DNA from: Paenarthrobacter nitroguajacolicus
GTDB lineage: Bacteria; Actinomycetota; Actinomycetes; Actinomycetales; Micrococcaceae
DNA: 64,000 bases
Direction of reading: 5' to 3'
NCBI RefSeq assembly: GCF_029952445.1
Contig: NZ_JAQPPK010000004.1
Span: 1-64,000, forward strand
Under the pieces are notes generated by a model that ran no database searches, was not told the origin of the DNA, and saw only the letters and a list, made by a program, of their open reading frames with translations. Of this stretch, positions 14,195 through 23,410 are shown in pieces; positions within the stretch are counted from its first letter, which is position 1, and each line of letters begins with the position of its first letter. Made by a program: the position numbers and the translations under genes.

Positions 14195-14845
14195 ATGGTC
14201 GAAATCACCGCAGCTGAACTGACAGCGGCAGAGAAGATTTTTGGGGAGCGACTGGATCTCGCCAAGCGCTACGTTGAACATCTGGCTACGTCAGGCACGG
14301 AACGTGGATTGATTGGCCCGCGCGAGATCCCTCGTTTGTGGAGCCGGCATGTCCTTAACTGCGCGGTCATCGAGTCCGCGATCGCTAGGAACAGCCACGT
14401 GGCCGACGTCGGATCCGGCGCTGGCCTTCCGGGACTGTGCCTTGCCATTGCCCGTCCGGATCTTGAATTGACCCTGATCGAACCCCTGGAACGCCGTGTC
14501 ATCTGGCTCCAGGAAGTGGTGGACGACCTGGGTTTGGACAACGTCACCGTCATGCGGACCCGCGCCGAATTGGCCGTTGGAATGGTGGACGCCGACGTCG
14601 TTACAGCCAGGGCAGTGTCCGCCCTGAGCAATCTTGCCGGACTGACCATTCCGTTGCTCAACGGCAGTGGTGAAGTGGTGGCCATCAAGGGCCGAAGCGC
14701 GGCCGAGGAAATCGAGAAGGCTGCCAAAGTCATCCGCAAGCTCGGCGGCGTGGAAACGTCCGTTGTGGTTTGTGGACAGGAGCTCTTGGAGGAACCCACC
14801 ACTGTGGTGAGGATTATCGTCAAGAAGCACGGAAAGACGGCGTAG
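14195..14845 (+). CDS. rsmG: 16S rRNA (guanine527-N7)-methyltransferase RsmG
   Basis: The protein has 216 residues and methylates G527 of 16S rRNA with S-adenosylmethionine. The SAM-binding region reads VADVGSGAGLPGLCLAIARP and is followed by LTLIEPLERRVIWL; the RPR-like entry motif before it is GPREIPRLWSRHVLNC. Loss of this enzyme gives low-level streptomycin resistance in several bacteria. The gene lies between jag and parA, its usual place in actinobacteria. The chosen ATG gives the normal family length. Confidence 0.95.
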   Translation: MVEITAAELTAAEKIFGERLDLAKRYVEHLATSGTERGLIGPREIPRLWSRHVLNCAVIESAIARNSHVADVGSGAGLPGLCLAIARPDLELTLIEPLERRVIWLQEVVDDLGLDNVTVMRTRAELAVGMVDADVVTARAVSALSNLAGLTIPLLNGSGEVVAIKGRSAAEEIEKAAKVIRKLGGVETSVVVCGQELLEEPTTVVRIIVKKHGKTA

Positions 14846-14932
14846 ATCCCGTTTGGTTTCCCGCGTGTCGGCTGCCGAGCGGTTAGGCTAGAGATCGGCA
14901 GCAAGCGCCGAATGAGAGTGAGAGTGTGACCA

Positions 14933-15988
14933 GTGGGCAGTAGTGAAACCTCCACGCAGCGAATCCCCCCGTTTATGTCTTTGGGGTCCGCGCGGGCCAT
15001 GGCTACACCCTCTGCGTCTCTCCAGTCCGCGATTGTGCGCACTGATTCAGTTGCAAATGCTGCAGTTTCACGTGAAACCGTCTCAGATGGAGTGCAGAAC
15101 GTCATGGATTCCATCGATGATTCCAGTCCAATCGCGCGGCAGCTCGCAAATGAAACGCGGCGTCGCGAGCGTTTGATTGGCAGGGAACTCCCTAAGCCGG
15201 ACGGAACCCGCATCTTCACGGTCTCCAACCAAAAAGGCGGGGTTGGCAAGACCACCACTACTGTAAATATCGCAGCGGCCCTGGCATCTGCAGGACTTAA
15301 TGTCCTGGTGATCGACATCGATCCCCAGGGGAACGCCTCTACCGCCCTGGGCATAGAGCACCACGCCGATGTGGACAGCATTTACGATGTCCTCATCAAC
15401 GACCTCCCCCTAAAGGAAGTCGTAGCCCCCTGCCCGGACATCCCGAATCTGATCTGCGCGCCGGCGACCATCCACTTGGCAGGTGCCGAGATTGAACTCG
15501 TTTCGTTGGTGGCGCGTGAGCAAAGGCTCCGCCGCGCCATCGACGTCTACGCCAAGGAGCGGGAGAAGAATGGCGAGGGCCGGCTGGACTTCATCTTCAT
15601 CGACTGCCCGCCAAGCCTGGGACTGCTCACGGTCAATGCTTTCTGTGCAGCCAGCGAGGTTCTCATTCCCATTCAGTGCGAGTACTACGCCCTTGAAGGT
15701 TTGAGCCAGCTCCTCAAGAACATTGAAATGATCCAGAAGCACCTCAACGCTGATCTGGTGGTTTCAACCATTCTTCTGACGATGTACGACGGCAGGACTA
15801 ACCTTGCAGCGCAGGTCGCATCAGAAGTTCGCCAACACTTCCCGCAGCAGGTTCTCAGTGCAGTGGTCCCTCGCTCCGTTCGCATCTCCGAGGCGCCGAG
15901 CTACCAGCAGACCGTCATGACCTACGATCCTTCATCGAGCGGCGCGCTGTCCTATATGGAAGCCGCAGCCGAAATCGCTGAACGTTAG
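14933..15988 (+). CDS. parA: Chromosome partitioning ATPase ParA
   Basis: The protein has 351 residues from the GTG at 14933. The deviant Walker A motif is [18 protein letters not shown] with VSNQ before it, followed by the switch motif [14 protein letters not shown] and [13 protein letters not shown] Walker B ([17 protein letters not shown]). ParA binds DNA non-specifically in its ATP form and moves ParB-parS complexes. The first 95 residues are a poorly conserved extension, and a later start within this extension is possible. A parS-like 16-mer lies inside the extension at 15064-15079, so residues VSRET are encoded by the site itself. parB follows after 67 bp. Confidence 0.95.
   Translation: MGSSETSTQRIPPFMSLGSARAMATPSASLQSAIVRTDSVANAAVSRETVSDGVQNVMDSIDDSSPIARQLANETRRRERLIGRELPKPDGTRIFTVSNQKGGVGKTTTTVNIAAALASAGLNVLVIDIDPQGNASTALGIEHHADVDSIYDVLINDLPLKEVVAPCPDIPNLICAPATIHLAGAEIELVSLVAREQRLRRAIDVYAKEREKNGEGRLDFIFIDCPPSLGLLTVNAFCAASEVLIPIQCEYYALEGLSQLLKNIEMIQKHLNADLVVSTILLTMYDGRTNLAAQVASEVRQHFPQQVLSAVVPRSVRISEAPSYQQTVMTYDPSSSGALSYMEAAAEIAER
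15064..15079. promoter_or_regulatory. parS site inside parA
   Basis: The 16-mer AGTTTCACGTGAAACC keeps the complete 14-bp palindrome GTTTCACGTGAAAC and differs from the consensus TGTTTCACGTGAAACA only at the two outer positions. It lies within the 5' part of parA. Confidence 0.85.
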
Positions 15989-16055
15989 AATTCTTGAAAC
16001 ACAGCAACAGCCTGGGCCATTCCGTGCTCGGCTATTCCATCGGAGGGATGAATCA

Positions 16056-17291
16056 ATGAGCGAAAAGCGAAGGGGCCTCGGCAGGGGTCTTGGGGCTCTC
16101 ATTCCCAGCTCGGCCGCGACCCAGGGAAACGGCGCCGCTCCCTCCCGTCCCGTGGACCTGTTCTTCCCGGAAGCCCGGAAAACCGCTGAGCCCACGGTCG
16201 ACGCCGTTCGTGAGGACACAGTAGTTCCGGATGCTACGACGTCGGCAGCCAAGTCATCCCCTACGGCCGCCAAGACCAAGGCTCCCGCTGCGAAGACTCC
16301 CGCCAAGGGTGCGTCCGCTAAGGCTGCGCCAACCAAGCCGAGCACGCGGCAGTCTGCTGCTTCTCAGGCTCCGGCAGCTGAACAGTCTGAGGATGCAACG
16401 GATGTTCAGACTCCGTCAGTTGCGGCTAAGGTGCCCATTGCGTCTCAAACGAACGACGTCGAATTGGTGGAGGTGCCGGGGGCCCGCTTCGCCGAGATTC
16501 CTGTCGGCGATATCCATCCGAACCGCAAACAGCCTCGTTCAGTCTTCGATGAAGATGACATGGCCGAGCTGGTGCATTCTGTTCGTGAAATCGGCGTCTT
16601 ACAGCCAATTGTTGTACGTACTTCAACCGAAAAGGGTGGAGAACCGTATGAGCTGGTTATGGGTGAGCGCCGCTGGCGAGCGGTACAGGCCGCAGGGCTC
16701 GAAACCATACCTGCGATTGTCCGTGACACCACCGACGATGACCTTCTTCGCGATGCGTTGCTGGAGAACCTCCACCGCAGCCAGCTGAACCCATTGGAAG
16801 AGGCAGCCGCCTACCAACAGCTCCTCGAGGACTTCGGGACGACGCACGAGCAGCTGGCTGACCGTATCGGCCGTTCACGCCCCCAGGTGTCCAATACTCT
16901 TCGTCTGCTCAAGCTCCCGCCCCTGGTACAGCGTCGAGTGGCCGCTGGTGTCCTCTCCGCCGGCCACGCACGGGCGTTGCTGGCCCTCCCCGATGCTGCT
17001 GCAATGGAGCGCCTGGCTCAGAGAATCGTAGCTGAAGGTATGTCGGTGCGGGCTACAGAAGAGGCAGTAACTCTTTACCAAGACCCGACAACTCCTGCAA
17101 AGAACAGCATTCCCAAGCCGAATGCCCGCCACGAGCGGCTGGATTACTTGGCTTCATCGCTTTCTGACCGTTTGGATACCAATGTGAAGATCACTTTGGG
17201 CGCCCGTAAGGGACGCGTAAGCATTGAATTTGCCAGTGTAGAGGACCTCAATCGTATTATGGACGTTCTCGGACCTGGCGCTGAAGACTGA
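16056..17291 (+). CDS. parB: Chromosome partitioning protein ParB
   Basis: The protein has 411 residues. It is a CTP-dependent DNA clamp that loads at parS and spreads, recruiting SMC and ParA. After a basic start ([14 protein letters not shown]) there is a disordered Ala/Lys/Pro-rich linker to about residue 140. The ParB/Srx CTP-binding domain follows, with PNRKQPR, then [12 protein letters not shown]. The helix-turn-helix region that reads parS is seen in [19 protein letters not shown]. The C-terminal dimerisation domain ends with [17 protein letters not shown]. The linker is longer than in minimal ParB proteins but similar to other actinobacteria. Confidence 0.96.
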   Translation: MSEKRRGLGRGLGALIPSSAATQGNGAAPSRPVDLFFPEARKTAEPTVDAVREDTVVPDATTSAAKSSPTAAKTKAPAAKTPAKGASAKAAPTKPSTRQSAASQAPAAEQSEDATDVQTPSVAAKVPIASQTNDVELVEVPGARFAEIPVGDIHPNRKQPRSVFDEDDMAELVHSVREIGVLQPIVVRTSTEKGGEPYELVMGERRWRAVQAAGLETIPAIVRDTTDDDLLRDALLENLHRSQLNPLEEAAAYQQLLEDFGTTHEQLADRIGRSRPQVSNTLRLLKLPPLVQRRVAAGVLSAGHARALLALPDAAAMERLAQRIVAEGMSVRATEEAVTLYQDPTTPAKNSIPKPNARHERLDYLASSLSDRLDTNVKITLGARKGRVSIEFASVEDLNRIMDVLGPGAED

Positions 17292-17307
17292 CGCGATCTG
17301 GATATTG

Positions 17308-17340
17308 AAAGAGCCCCACTCTCACCGAGTGGGGCTCTTT
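17308..17340 (+). terminator. Rho-independent terminator after parB
   Basis: A perfect 14-bp stem (AAAGAGCCCCACTC with GAGTGGGGCTCTTT) encloses the 5-nt loop TCACC and ends in a T run followed by CTCATT. It lies 17 bp after the parB stop and is symmetrical enough to work on both strands. Confidence 0.93.
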
Positions 17341-17404
17341 CTCATTATGGGCCCGCTGCTCTTTCAACACTGGGTTCAGCCTCGCTAGTTCGGTGAGCTG
17401 GCGC

Positions 17405-17420
17405 CGTTTCACGTGAAACG
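17405..17420. promoter_or_regulatory. parS site 1 of the gap
   Basis: CGTTTCACGTGAAACG, with the full GTTTCACGTGAAAC core and itself a perfect 16-bp palindrome, 65 bp after the parB terminator. Confidence 0.93.
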
Positions 17421-17775
17421 ATGTGGCGAAGCCGATGCGACCCTGCGTTGCTGGGCATGGACGAGTGGTAACTCTGGGCTCGGAACGCCTTCTTAGGCTT
17501 TTGTGCTGTCGGCTGCGCTTCCTCAACCATTCTGCCCCCACGGGCTGGTGGCTCTTCTAGCTTCTTTAGGGTCCGGAATTGGATCAGGTGAACGAATCAG
17601 TGCGCAGTACTTGGCCTGGTCAGCGGAGATGTGTGTCGAATTGACGCTGGTTGCTCATGTTGTGAGCTCGAGTCGAGGTCCGTAAACCTGGTCGCGCAGT
17701 TCCGTTCCGCGGCTTGCTCCTTGGGATGAGTAGTTGATAGCTACTCTGGACGACCCCGCGGGTCAGTTAGGCCTG

Positions 17776-17791
17776 TGTTTCACGTGAAACG
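17776..17791. promoter_or_regulatory. parS site 2 of the gap
   Basis: TGTTTCACGTGAAACG, one outer base away from the consensus. Confidence 0.93.
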
Positions 17792-18043
17792 TTCTCTTGG
17801 GGAGCTACGAGCGGGGACTGTAGGTGTTCTGCTGGCCCAAGCGGACGCTGCATTGAGGGATTTCCTGTTCATAGTGCAATATAGCGTTCCCAAATTCGAC
17901 GGCAGACCAGCGTTGGGGGCCGTTCGCAGCATTCGTTAGGCGTCGTCACTTCCATGCCATGAGTGTTCGACCCACTCCCGATAGAGCTTCCATGTCTGTA
18001 GAAGCAGTCCCGCTTGCAGGGAAGCAGCTTGAGCGCTGCTGCG

Positions 18044-18059
18044 TGTTTCACGTGAAACA
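18044..18059. promoter_or_regulatory. parS site 3 of the gap
   Basis: TGTTTCACGTGAAACA, identical to the consensus parS. Confidence 0.95.
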
Positions 18060-18458
18060 CGCTGCGATGCTGGGGTAGACACCAAACGACAACGGAGTTC
18101 GCTAAATCGCATTTCAGGGGCTCTTCAATGCAAGTCCGGGTCTAGCGCCTCTCCGTACAGGGATCGAATCAATCGCACGCCCATTTCCGCCTCTGATTTT
18201 CAAGATGACCAGGTCCAATCCGGCAAACCTTGGTCCCGCGTCTGGACTCCTGGTTAGTCCGATTATCAGCAGGAAGATGGGCATCAACACTCGTGCGCTG
18301 ACCTCCAAATTTCAGTCCAGTGTTGTCCAGCCGGTAGCGCCGGGCGTCCTACGACGGCCGACTCCACCGACAGACAGACGCCCTTCGTGGACACCGTCTA
18401 CCTGCATCCTTGCTACATCGCGCAGTTAGAGACGGGGTGAGGAGTGGACTCGTTGCCC

Positions 18459-18474
18459 TGTTTCACGTGAAACA
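18459..18474. promoter_or_regulatory. parS site 4 of the gap
   Basis: TGTTTCACGTGAAACA, identical to the consensus parS. Confidence 0.95.
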
Positions 18475-19048
18475 CACTAGGCTTCCGGGCAAGAATCGTT
18501 TTTGGGTTGAAGTCAAGAAGTATCAGTGCCGCTGCTCGAAACCTCCTACTCGAAGAAAGCAAGAGGACCAACACGCCAAGAGTCACTCTCTTCCTCCAGG
18601 GCAAGATAACTAGAGTCTCGCACCCTCCTATAGCCACACTCACCTAGCAAGAAGGGTCACCACAAGCAGCGCCTAGCTGCACCAGCTGCATTGCAATGAT
18701 CGGCTGGATCCACACTGAGAACTTACTGCTCTTAGGACGCGAAGCTCCGCGTATGCCCAACGGAAACGGGGGTAGCGTCAGATTCGGTAGTGCTTTCGAA
18801 GCAGCGGGGCTGAAGGGTGAAGCAGGGGCTGGAATAACCCGCTTTTCCGAGTGCTTCCTCATGCGAGTAGAAAGCCGTCATGAAACGAACGCGGTGCAAG
18901 CGATAGGTGGACCCACACGGGGCTGGCAGCACCGGCAGGGTTCATGTACCCAAGCTTGTCCTTATGGCTGTACGCCGGCACGTGGATGCCGCTACTCGCC
19001 GCTTCTGGCCTTCCCCGGATGTCCTGTCTCTGAACAGCCCAACCCAGC

Positions 19049-19068
19049 GCCCCTCCATCAGGAGGGGC
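19049..19068. other. Hairpin in the parS region
   Basis: GCCCCTCC and GGAGGGGC form a perfect 8-bp stem around the loop ATCA. A short T run (CTGCTTTT) follows about 10 bp later, so it could act as a weak terminator, but there is no recognisable gene upstream. Confidence 0.5.
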
Positions 19069-19841
19069 ACCACGCTGCTTTTGCCGTTCCAAGGAGCGCT
19101 CTCGGTACGAGAAGCGTGCATCGATACTGCTTCAATTTTTGGACGTGGCCATGGGATGTAGTCGCTTCTCATCAGGAACCAGCACGAACGTGACTCTTCT
19201 GCCGGTGGCCCCGGGGAAAGGAACCTCTCGATACACAGTCGCCGGATGGGCTGCAAAGCATTGAGGCTCTGCTCGGTACCCGCTGTTGGTGACCCTATTC
19301 GTTGCTTTGGCTTCAAGGATCCACATCCTTGGTGAGCATGTGTGGTTGCCCTTGGGTGCTGGGACCAGACCTGACGCTGATTACTGGGCTGCCTGGGTCG
19401 AACCTCTGCAGGTAGGTCCGGTGTACCAAAGAGCCAAGCCTGTTCCGCAAGTGGGCCCTGCATGTCGGACCTAGCCTTGGCATCATTACGTACCGTCAGC
19501 TGAGTACTTAGAGACCGCACACGTCGATTGCCGAGCAGATAGGGGACATTCTTTGTTCACCGCGAGCAGCTGTGGGAACGGAGTTCCGCGGGATAGGCTG
19601 CTGCCAAAATCCGCAGCCCTTCAATTTGTAGTCACCGGAGGGAGACGGTCTCACACTAGCGCGGTAGTGATAGATCCGATGTTGGCGCTCTACTTCGAGT
19701 GATGAAAGGAAGCTAGTGCACTCACCATATGGATCGTGGGGCTTAGGCGAATGCGAAGAGCTGCGCCCGGGAAGAACGGAGATGACGACACGGACACGGT
19801 TAGAGCTACGGGCATCGTCGAATGGGTCCGCGGGCTGTCAC

Positions 19842-19857
19842 TGTTTCACGTGAAACA
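19842..19857. promoter_or_regulatory. parS site 5 of the gap
   Basis: TGTTTCACGTGAAACA, identical to the consensus parS. Confidence 0.95.
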
Positions 19858-19915
19858 GCGCAGGCAGCCGAGCCTTCTGCTGTTGCGGGACTCCCCCATG
19901 CGCTGTGCAAATCAC

Positions 19916-20268
19916 AGTGGATAAGCCTGTGGAAAACTTTGGGGATAACGTCCGCCCCACCACGACGCTATCTCACGACTCGGCGCGAACCAAAGACGTC
20001 GACTAGTTCAGTCGTGGACAAAAGTCACCTATTTGGACCTACTACTCTTCGCCATGGTGGGAAGCCGTCGCAACAGGACTGCAATTGAACGTCTTACAGC
20101 GGTATTTCATGGGATTTAGGCGTATGTCTGTGTTGAATTCGCGGCGTAAACTGCGGTCGGACGTAAGCGATGAAGTAGAGCACAATATTGAGTCGCACGC
20201 TCCATGCATCCGTCCTCCAAGCAGTGGATGTGGGCAATCTCATCATCGGTGCATAACCCTGTGGATAA
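19916..20268. other. DnaA-box-like sequences inside the parS region
   Basis: AGTGGATAA (19916-19924, one mismatch) is followed closely by CCTGTGGAAAACTTT and GGGGATAACG. About 340 bp later CCTGTGGATAACTCTGTG contains a perfect box TGTGGATAA at 20260-20268. The wording closely resembles the DnaA-box clusters flanking dnaA, although this site is roughly 9 kb away from dnaA. Confidence 0.55.
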
Positions 20269-20824
20269 CTCTGTGAACAACTCTGTGTTCCCCTGTTAGT
20301 AGCGGCTCACCATAGCCTTGGCTCTTGAGCCAGTCCCATAGTGTTCGGTAGGGGCCAGGAGCAGCTGGGAGTAGCCATAGGGCCTTGCATGGGTGCGGCG
20401 AAATCGTGCGTCGGGGGATCGGTCGCGCGTCCCCAATCTTCCAGGTGCTACTTCTACTCTCCTGGCTATGAAGAGGCCGCCGGCGCAGGAATGGGTTTGG
20501 GCAGGTCGTGGTCGCCATTGATCGGATGTCTATTTGACCAGACGGTGGAGCAGTACACTGCGTCCATTACTAAGTCCCCTGCACGCAGCCTGAGCCTGGC
20601 AACACGGCATTGGATCCCCTCCCCGCTTATGCCGGCACCGCTGGCTGTTCGCCCACTTATGCCGCCGTTCTGCTCGTGTGGCGTCGGGAAGTCTTGACCC
20701 CAAGGACGCTGTTGACTCGGGAGTCTGGTAGGGAATATGACCTGGAACTGGGATGGGCCGTCAGCTAGGACACCGGGCTGTTGGGCGGTTGTAGTGGGAC
20801 CCAAATTCCGTCGGGGCATGGCTC

Positions 20825-20840
20825 CGTTTCACGTGAAACA
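20825..20840. promoter_or_regulatory. parS site 6 of the gap
   Basis: CGTTTCACGTGAAACA, one outer base away from the consensus. Confidence 0.93.
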
Positions 20841-21359
20841 TGGCTCGTAAGAAAGCAGATCCAAAGAGGGAAAACACATCGAAGAGGGCCGTGACGATAC
20901 GCATGGCTTCCCGCGGTCGTACACCTTTGGTCGTGAAGGGACTGTGGCAGTCAGGATGAGATAGGCGCCAGTGCGTTTTGGCTGTCCGACCGTCCCAGCC
21001 ATCGGGTGCCGTAACAGGCGATGACTACTCGTGCCATCGAGGCGCGCAATGGACGCTGGCCGCGTCGCCTCATGCCACGCGGTGATTGCACTGGTCGCAG
21101 GGATACATTGCGCTAATAGTTCATTTTCGATGTCGCGGTGCAGCTCCGACGACGCCCCATCGTTTGGGTACGACCCGACTCTCCGCTGAAAGACCGTGAG
21201 CTGTACCGTTGGGAGACCTGGTCCCGCCCTAAGCGCGGAGCGGCACGCCATAACAGTCGCCGGGGTCTAGGGCCAAGAGTCGCCGCTCGTCAGTCAGTCG
21301 CGTTGGGGGCCCTGTTGAGGGTCGTCGAATGGGCGTGGGAGCTTCTGTGCACAGCTCAG

Positions 21360-21375
21360 CACTGTGGCCACAGTG
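21360..21375. other. 16-bp perfect palindrome
   Basis: CACTGTGGCCACAGTG is a perfect 16-bp palindrome, the same length as parS but of unrelated sequence. A second short palindrome, CTGTGCACAG, lies just upstream at 21345-21354. No gene is nearby; a binding protein is not known to me. Confidence 0.6.
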
Positions 21376-21726
21376 TGTTCGCGTAACCGTAGTCTGGAGC
21401 CCTAAGAATCAAGCGGAAGCTGGGTCGTACCTGTGGTGTGGCGACTAAGTCGGGGTAGTCGTAGGCCAATTTGTTCTGGAATCCCCTAGTGCTGTTGGTC
21501 GTTGAGGTTGGCTCTCTCGGATCGGAGTTTGCCTGTGACCGATGTCTTGGGGTGGGTTGAAATTGGAGGTTCTACATGGGGCCGCGGAGTGTGATCTGCG
21601 TGAGGATGGCAGCTAGCAGTGAGGGCCGTGTGGGGCAGGTCAGAGGGACGCTGCTACCACCTCGTAAGTCCCGCTGAATTGCTCCTACGGGGCGCTGGCG
21701 TCGCTACTGTGGCCTGGTTCGGCAGG

Positions 21727-21745
21727 GCCAGGCAGAGGGCCTGGC
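21727..21745. other. Hairpin in the parS region
   Basis: GCCAGGC and GCCTGGC form a 7-bp stem around AGAGG. It lies in a short G-rich run with repeated GGCAGAGGG words. Confidence 0.4.
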
Positions 21746-21929
21746 AGAGGGTCTAGCGGCGTTGGCCGCGACTCATCAGCGTCATTCCAGCAATACCAAG
21801 CCCCCTTCTCGTGCCCTAGCTGAGAGATCTGCCAGGATTGTCCAGCTATCAGGTGACATTTCCGCAAAGGAGGCAGCGGGTCGGTTTTGCTTCGACTGAA
21901 AAGCCACCGATTGGTACTGAAATTCTGCG

Positions 21930-21957
21930 TTTAGGGTTTAGGGTTTAGGGTTTAGGG
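21930..21957 (+). repeat. Four tandem TTTAGGG heptamers
   Basis: Four perfect copies of TTTAGGG stand in tandem, followed by CTCAGGGGGCTGGGGG. The unit equals the plant-type telomere repeat and the four GGG runs spaced by TTTA could fold into a G-quadruplex. It lies in the gene-free parS region, 120 bp before parS site 7. Nothing suggests a chromosome end here. Confidence 0.85.
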
Positions 21958-22077
21958 CTCAGGGGGCTGGGGGCGCTGGCATAGGGACTTCACTAGGGCG
22001 CCGATGCCCGGGTGAGCGTGCTGTGAGGATTCTCAAGCTTCACCCGGTTGAGGCTCTGTGGCTGCTCGGCGGTGCAT

Positions 22078-22093
22078 TGTTTCACGTGAAACA
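22078..22093. promoter_or_regulatory. parS site 7 of the gap
   Basis: TGTTTCACGTGAAACA, identical to the consensus parS. Confidence 0.95.
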
Positions 22094-22622
22094 GCTCCTG
22101 CAGCGGTCCTGCAGACAGGGTTCTTCAGCGTCCACGGGCCGAGAGCTGTTCCATGTTCGTCTCGGAGGCTATTTCACCGTTCCTGATCCTCACTGATACG
22201 TGAATTGCAAGAAACGCAGTAGGCGAGCCCATGCAAAACCGCTTGGGAGCAGCTGGGAGGCAGTACCGGCATCAAGCTGCGAATGCAGTCACCATTGCGG
22301 GCAATGATGCATTTCTGTCCATACTTTCCACACCTAGGCTGCGGGGGCGACATCGCAATTGCTGTGACTAGCGGTTTGGTGGACCCTGTCGGGCAATGGA
22401 GAGCGTCAGGGATGATGAAGAGCTACTGCGGCCTCTGAGCGCTTCTGGGGTCAACAAGCGTCCCTTGTGGAGCAGAGGAGCATCGGTCCCCCCGTGAAGC
22501 ATTGGTGTTCCTGGGCTTAGAAGCACTAAATTGCGCCGGAGTGTGTTGGTGCGAGTACGTTCTAGGCTGGCAGGCACGGACAACACACTTCAGAATCACC
22601 GCGTATATGCGGAGTGGTTCCT

Positions 22623-22638
22623 TGTTTCACGTGAAACG
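22623..22638. promoter_or_regulatory. parS site 8 of the gap
   Basis: TGTTTCACGTGAAACG, one outer base away from the consensus. Confidence 0.93.
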
Positions 22639-22697
22639 TGCGGACAGCAGCCAACCTAACCCCGCTCACCATCCCCCACAATTCCGGGTCGGGGCGC

Positions 22698-22713
22698 TGT
22701 TTCACGTGAAATC
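22698..22713. promoter_or_regulatory. parS site 9 of the gap (degenerate)
   Basis: TGTTTCACGTGAAATC matches the consensus at 14 of 16 positions and has lost one base of the inner 14-bp palindrome. It lies only 75 bp from site 8. Confidence 0.8.
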
Positions 22714-23341
22714 GTTACGTGGAAATCACGCGTTCTCGGCTGACTGACTACGCAATGAGGACTAGTGCACTTCATCGGGAGTGCGAACACCAACACCATC
22801 AACCCATTCAGTTGGACCATCTGGGAAGTGATTGGGGCAGCCCGCGACCCGGACTTAGGTGAACCGAAGAAGGAGAACAAACAAGGAACAGTGAGCCCCC
22901 GGTACCCATCGCGGCAACATGCAGTCTGCTTAGAACTCAGTGCATCGCGTTGCAGTAAACGCACCAGACCCCAAGTTTCAGTAGCAGCGCCGGGGCTACC
23001 CGCGCACGGCCAGGTTCAACCAGGGGCACAGAAGAAGGACTCGCTGTGTCAAAGCAACACGGCTCCTCCTGTTGCGAATTGCCGCAGGGCCGAGCTGTGT
23101 CAGACTCAATGCACGTTCTAAGTGATCACTCAGGACACCTAACCAAGCCTGGCTCGCAAAGCGGTGAATAGACCAGTGGGGCGTAGCATCCAGGCGTGAA
23201 ACTACCCACCAACCGTCCCTTTCCGCCTACTCCAGTCAAGGAATGCTCATGAAACGAAAGTCCGGGCATCTCAAGGCCTTCAGCGACTTCAAGCTTCGAA
23301 AAGGAACCTATTCCAGTTCAATCCGACGATACAAACAAAGA

Positions 23342-23381
23342 GGCGGCGGCCCCGCTCCCCAGTGGGAGCAGAACCGCCGCC
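23342..23381 (-). terminator. Terminator after trxA
   Basis: GGCGGCGG (23342-23349) pairs with CCGCCGCC (23374-23381), and inside it GCTCCC pairs with GGGAGC. On the minus strand the stem is followed by CTTTGTTTGT. It begins 29 bp after the trxA stop. Confidence 0.85.
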
Positions 23382-23410
23382 TTCAATGATCCGGCTAAGG
23401 CCGAAAGAAC

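Larger units (their letters stand above)
17341..23340. other. Gene-free, parS-rich centromere-like region (about 6 kb)
   Basis: I find no convincing gene in this stretch. The open frames present are short, overlap on both strands, lack ribosome binding sites and show no family motif. Sampled lines run near 55-57% G+C by eye, lower than the adjoining genes. Nine parS sites are spread across it with intervals from 75 bp to 1.4 kb. It also holds DnaA-box-like sequences (19916-20268), four tandem TTTAGGG units (21930-21957), a 16-bp palindrome (21360-21375) and hairpins (19049-19068, 21727-21745). In mycobacteria a peptidoglycan-related gene (cwlM) sits between trx genes and parB, but nothing like it is recognisable here. 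The likely role is ParB loading and origin segregation. Confidence 0.75.

Noticed and set aside
18696..19520. Overlapping open frames of 165 and 192 codons in the gene-free region
   Set aside because: They overlap on opposite strands, lack a ribosome binding site and show composition and Cys/Trp/Arg content of random frames.
21930..21957. Chromosome end or eukaryotic contamination because of TTTAGGG units
   Set aside because: The repeat is internal, only four units long, and flanked on both sides by parS-containing DNA of the same chromosome.
22765..23121. A 118-codon frame near the right end of the gap
   Set aside because: No motif and no ribosome binding site; reads as random sequence.
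17341..23340. tRNA, rRNA or prophage remnants in the gap
   Set aside because: No T-loop or anticodon-arm pattern, no conserved rRNA words and no integrase-like or phage-structure motifs were seen.
23249..23389. A 46-codon frame (MKRKSGHLKAFSDFKLRKGT...) with AAGGA before the ATG
   Set aside because: Its last third is made of the trxA terminator stem, which explains the RGGG and NRRL residues. It is kept in mind as weak, but not called.
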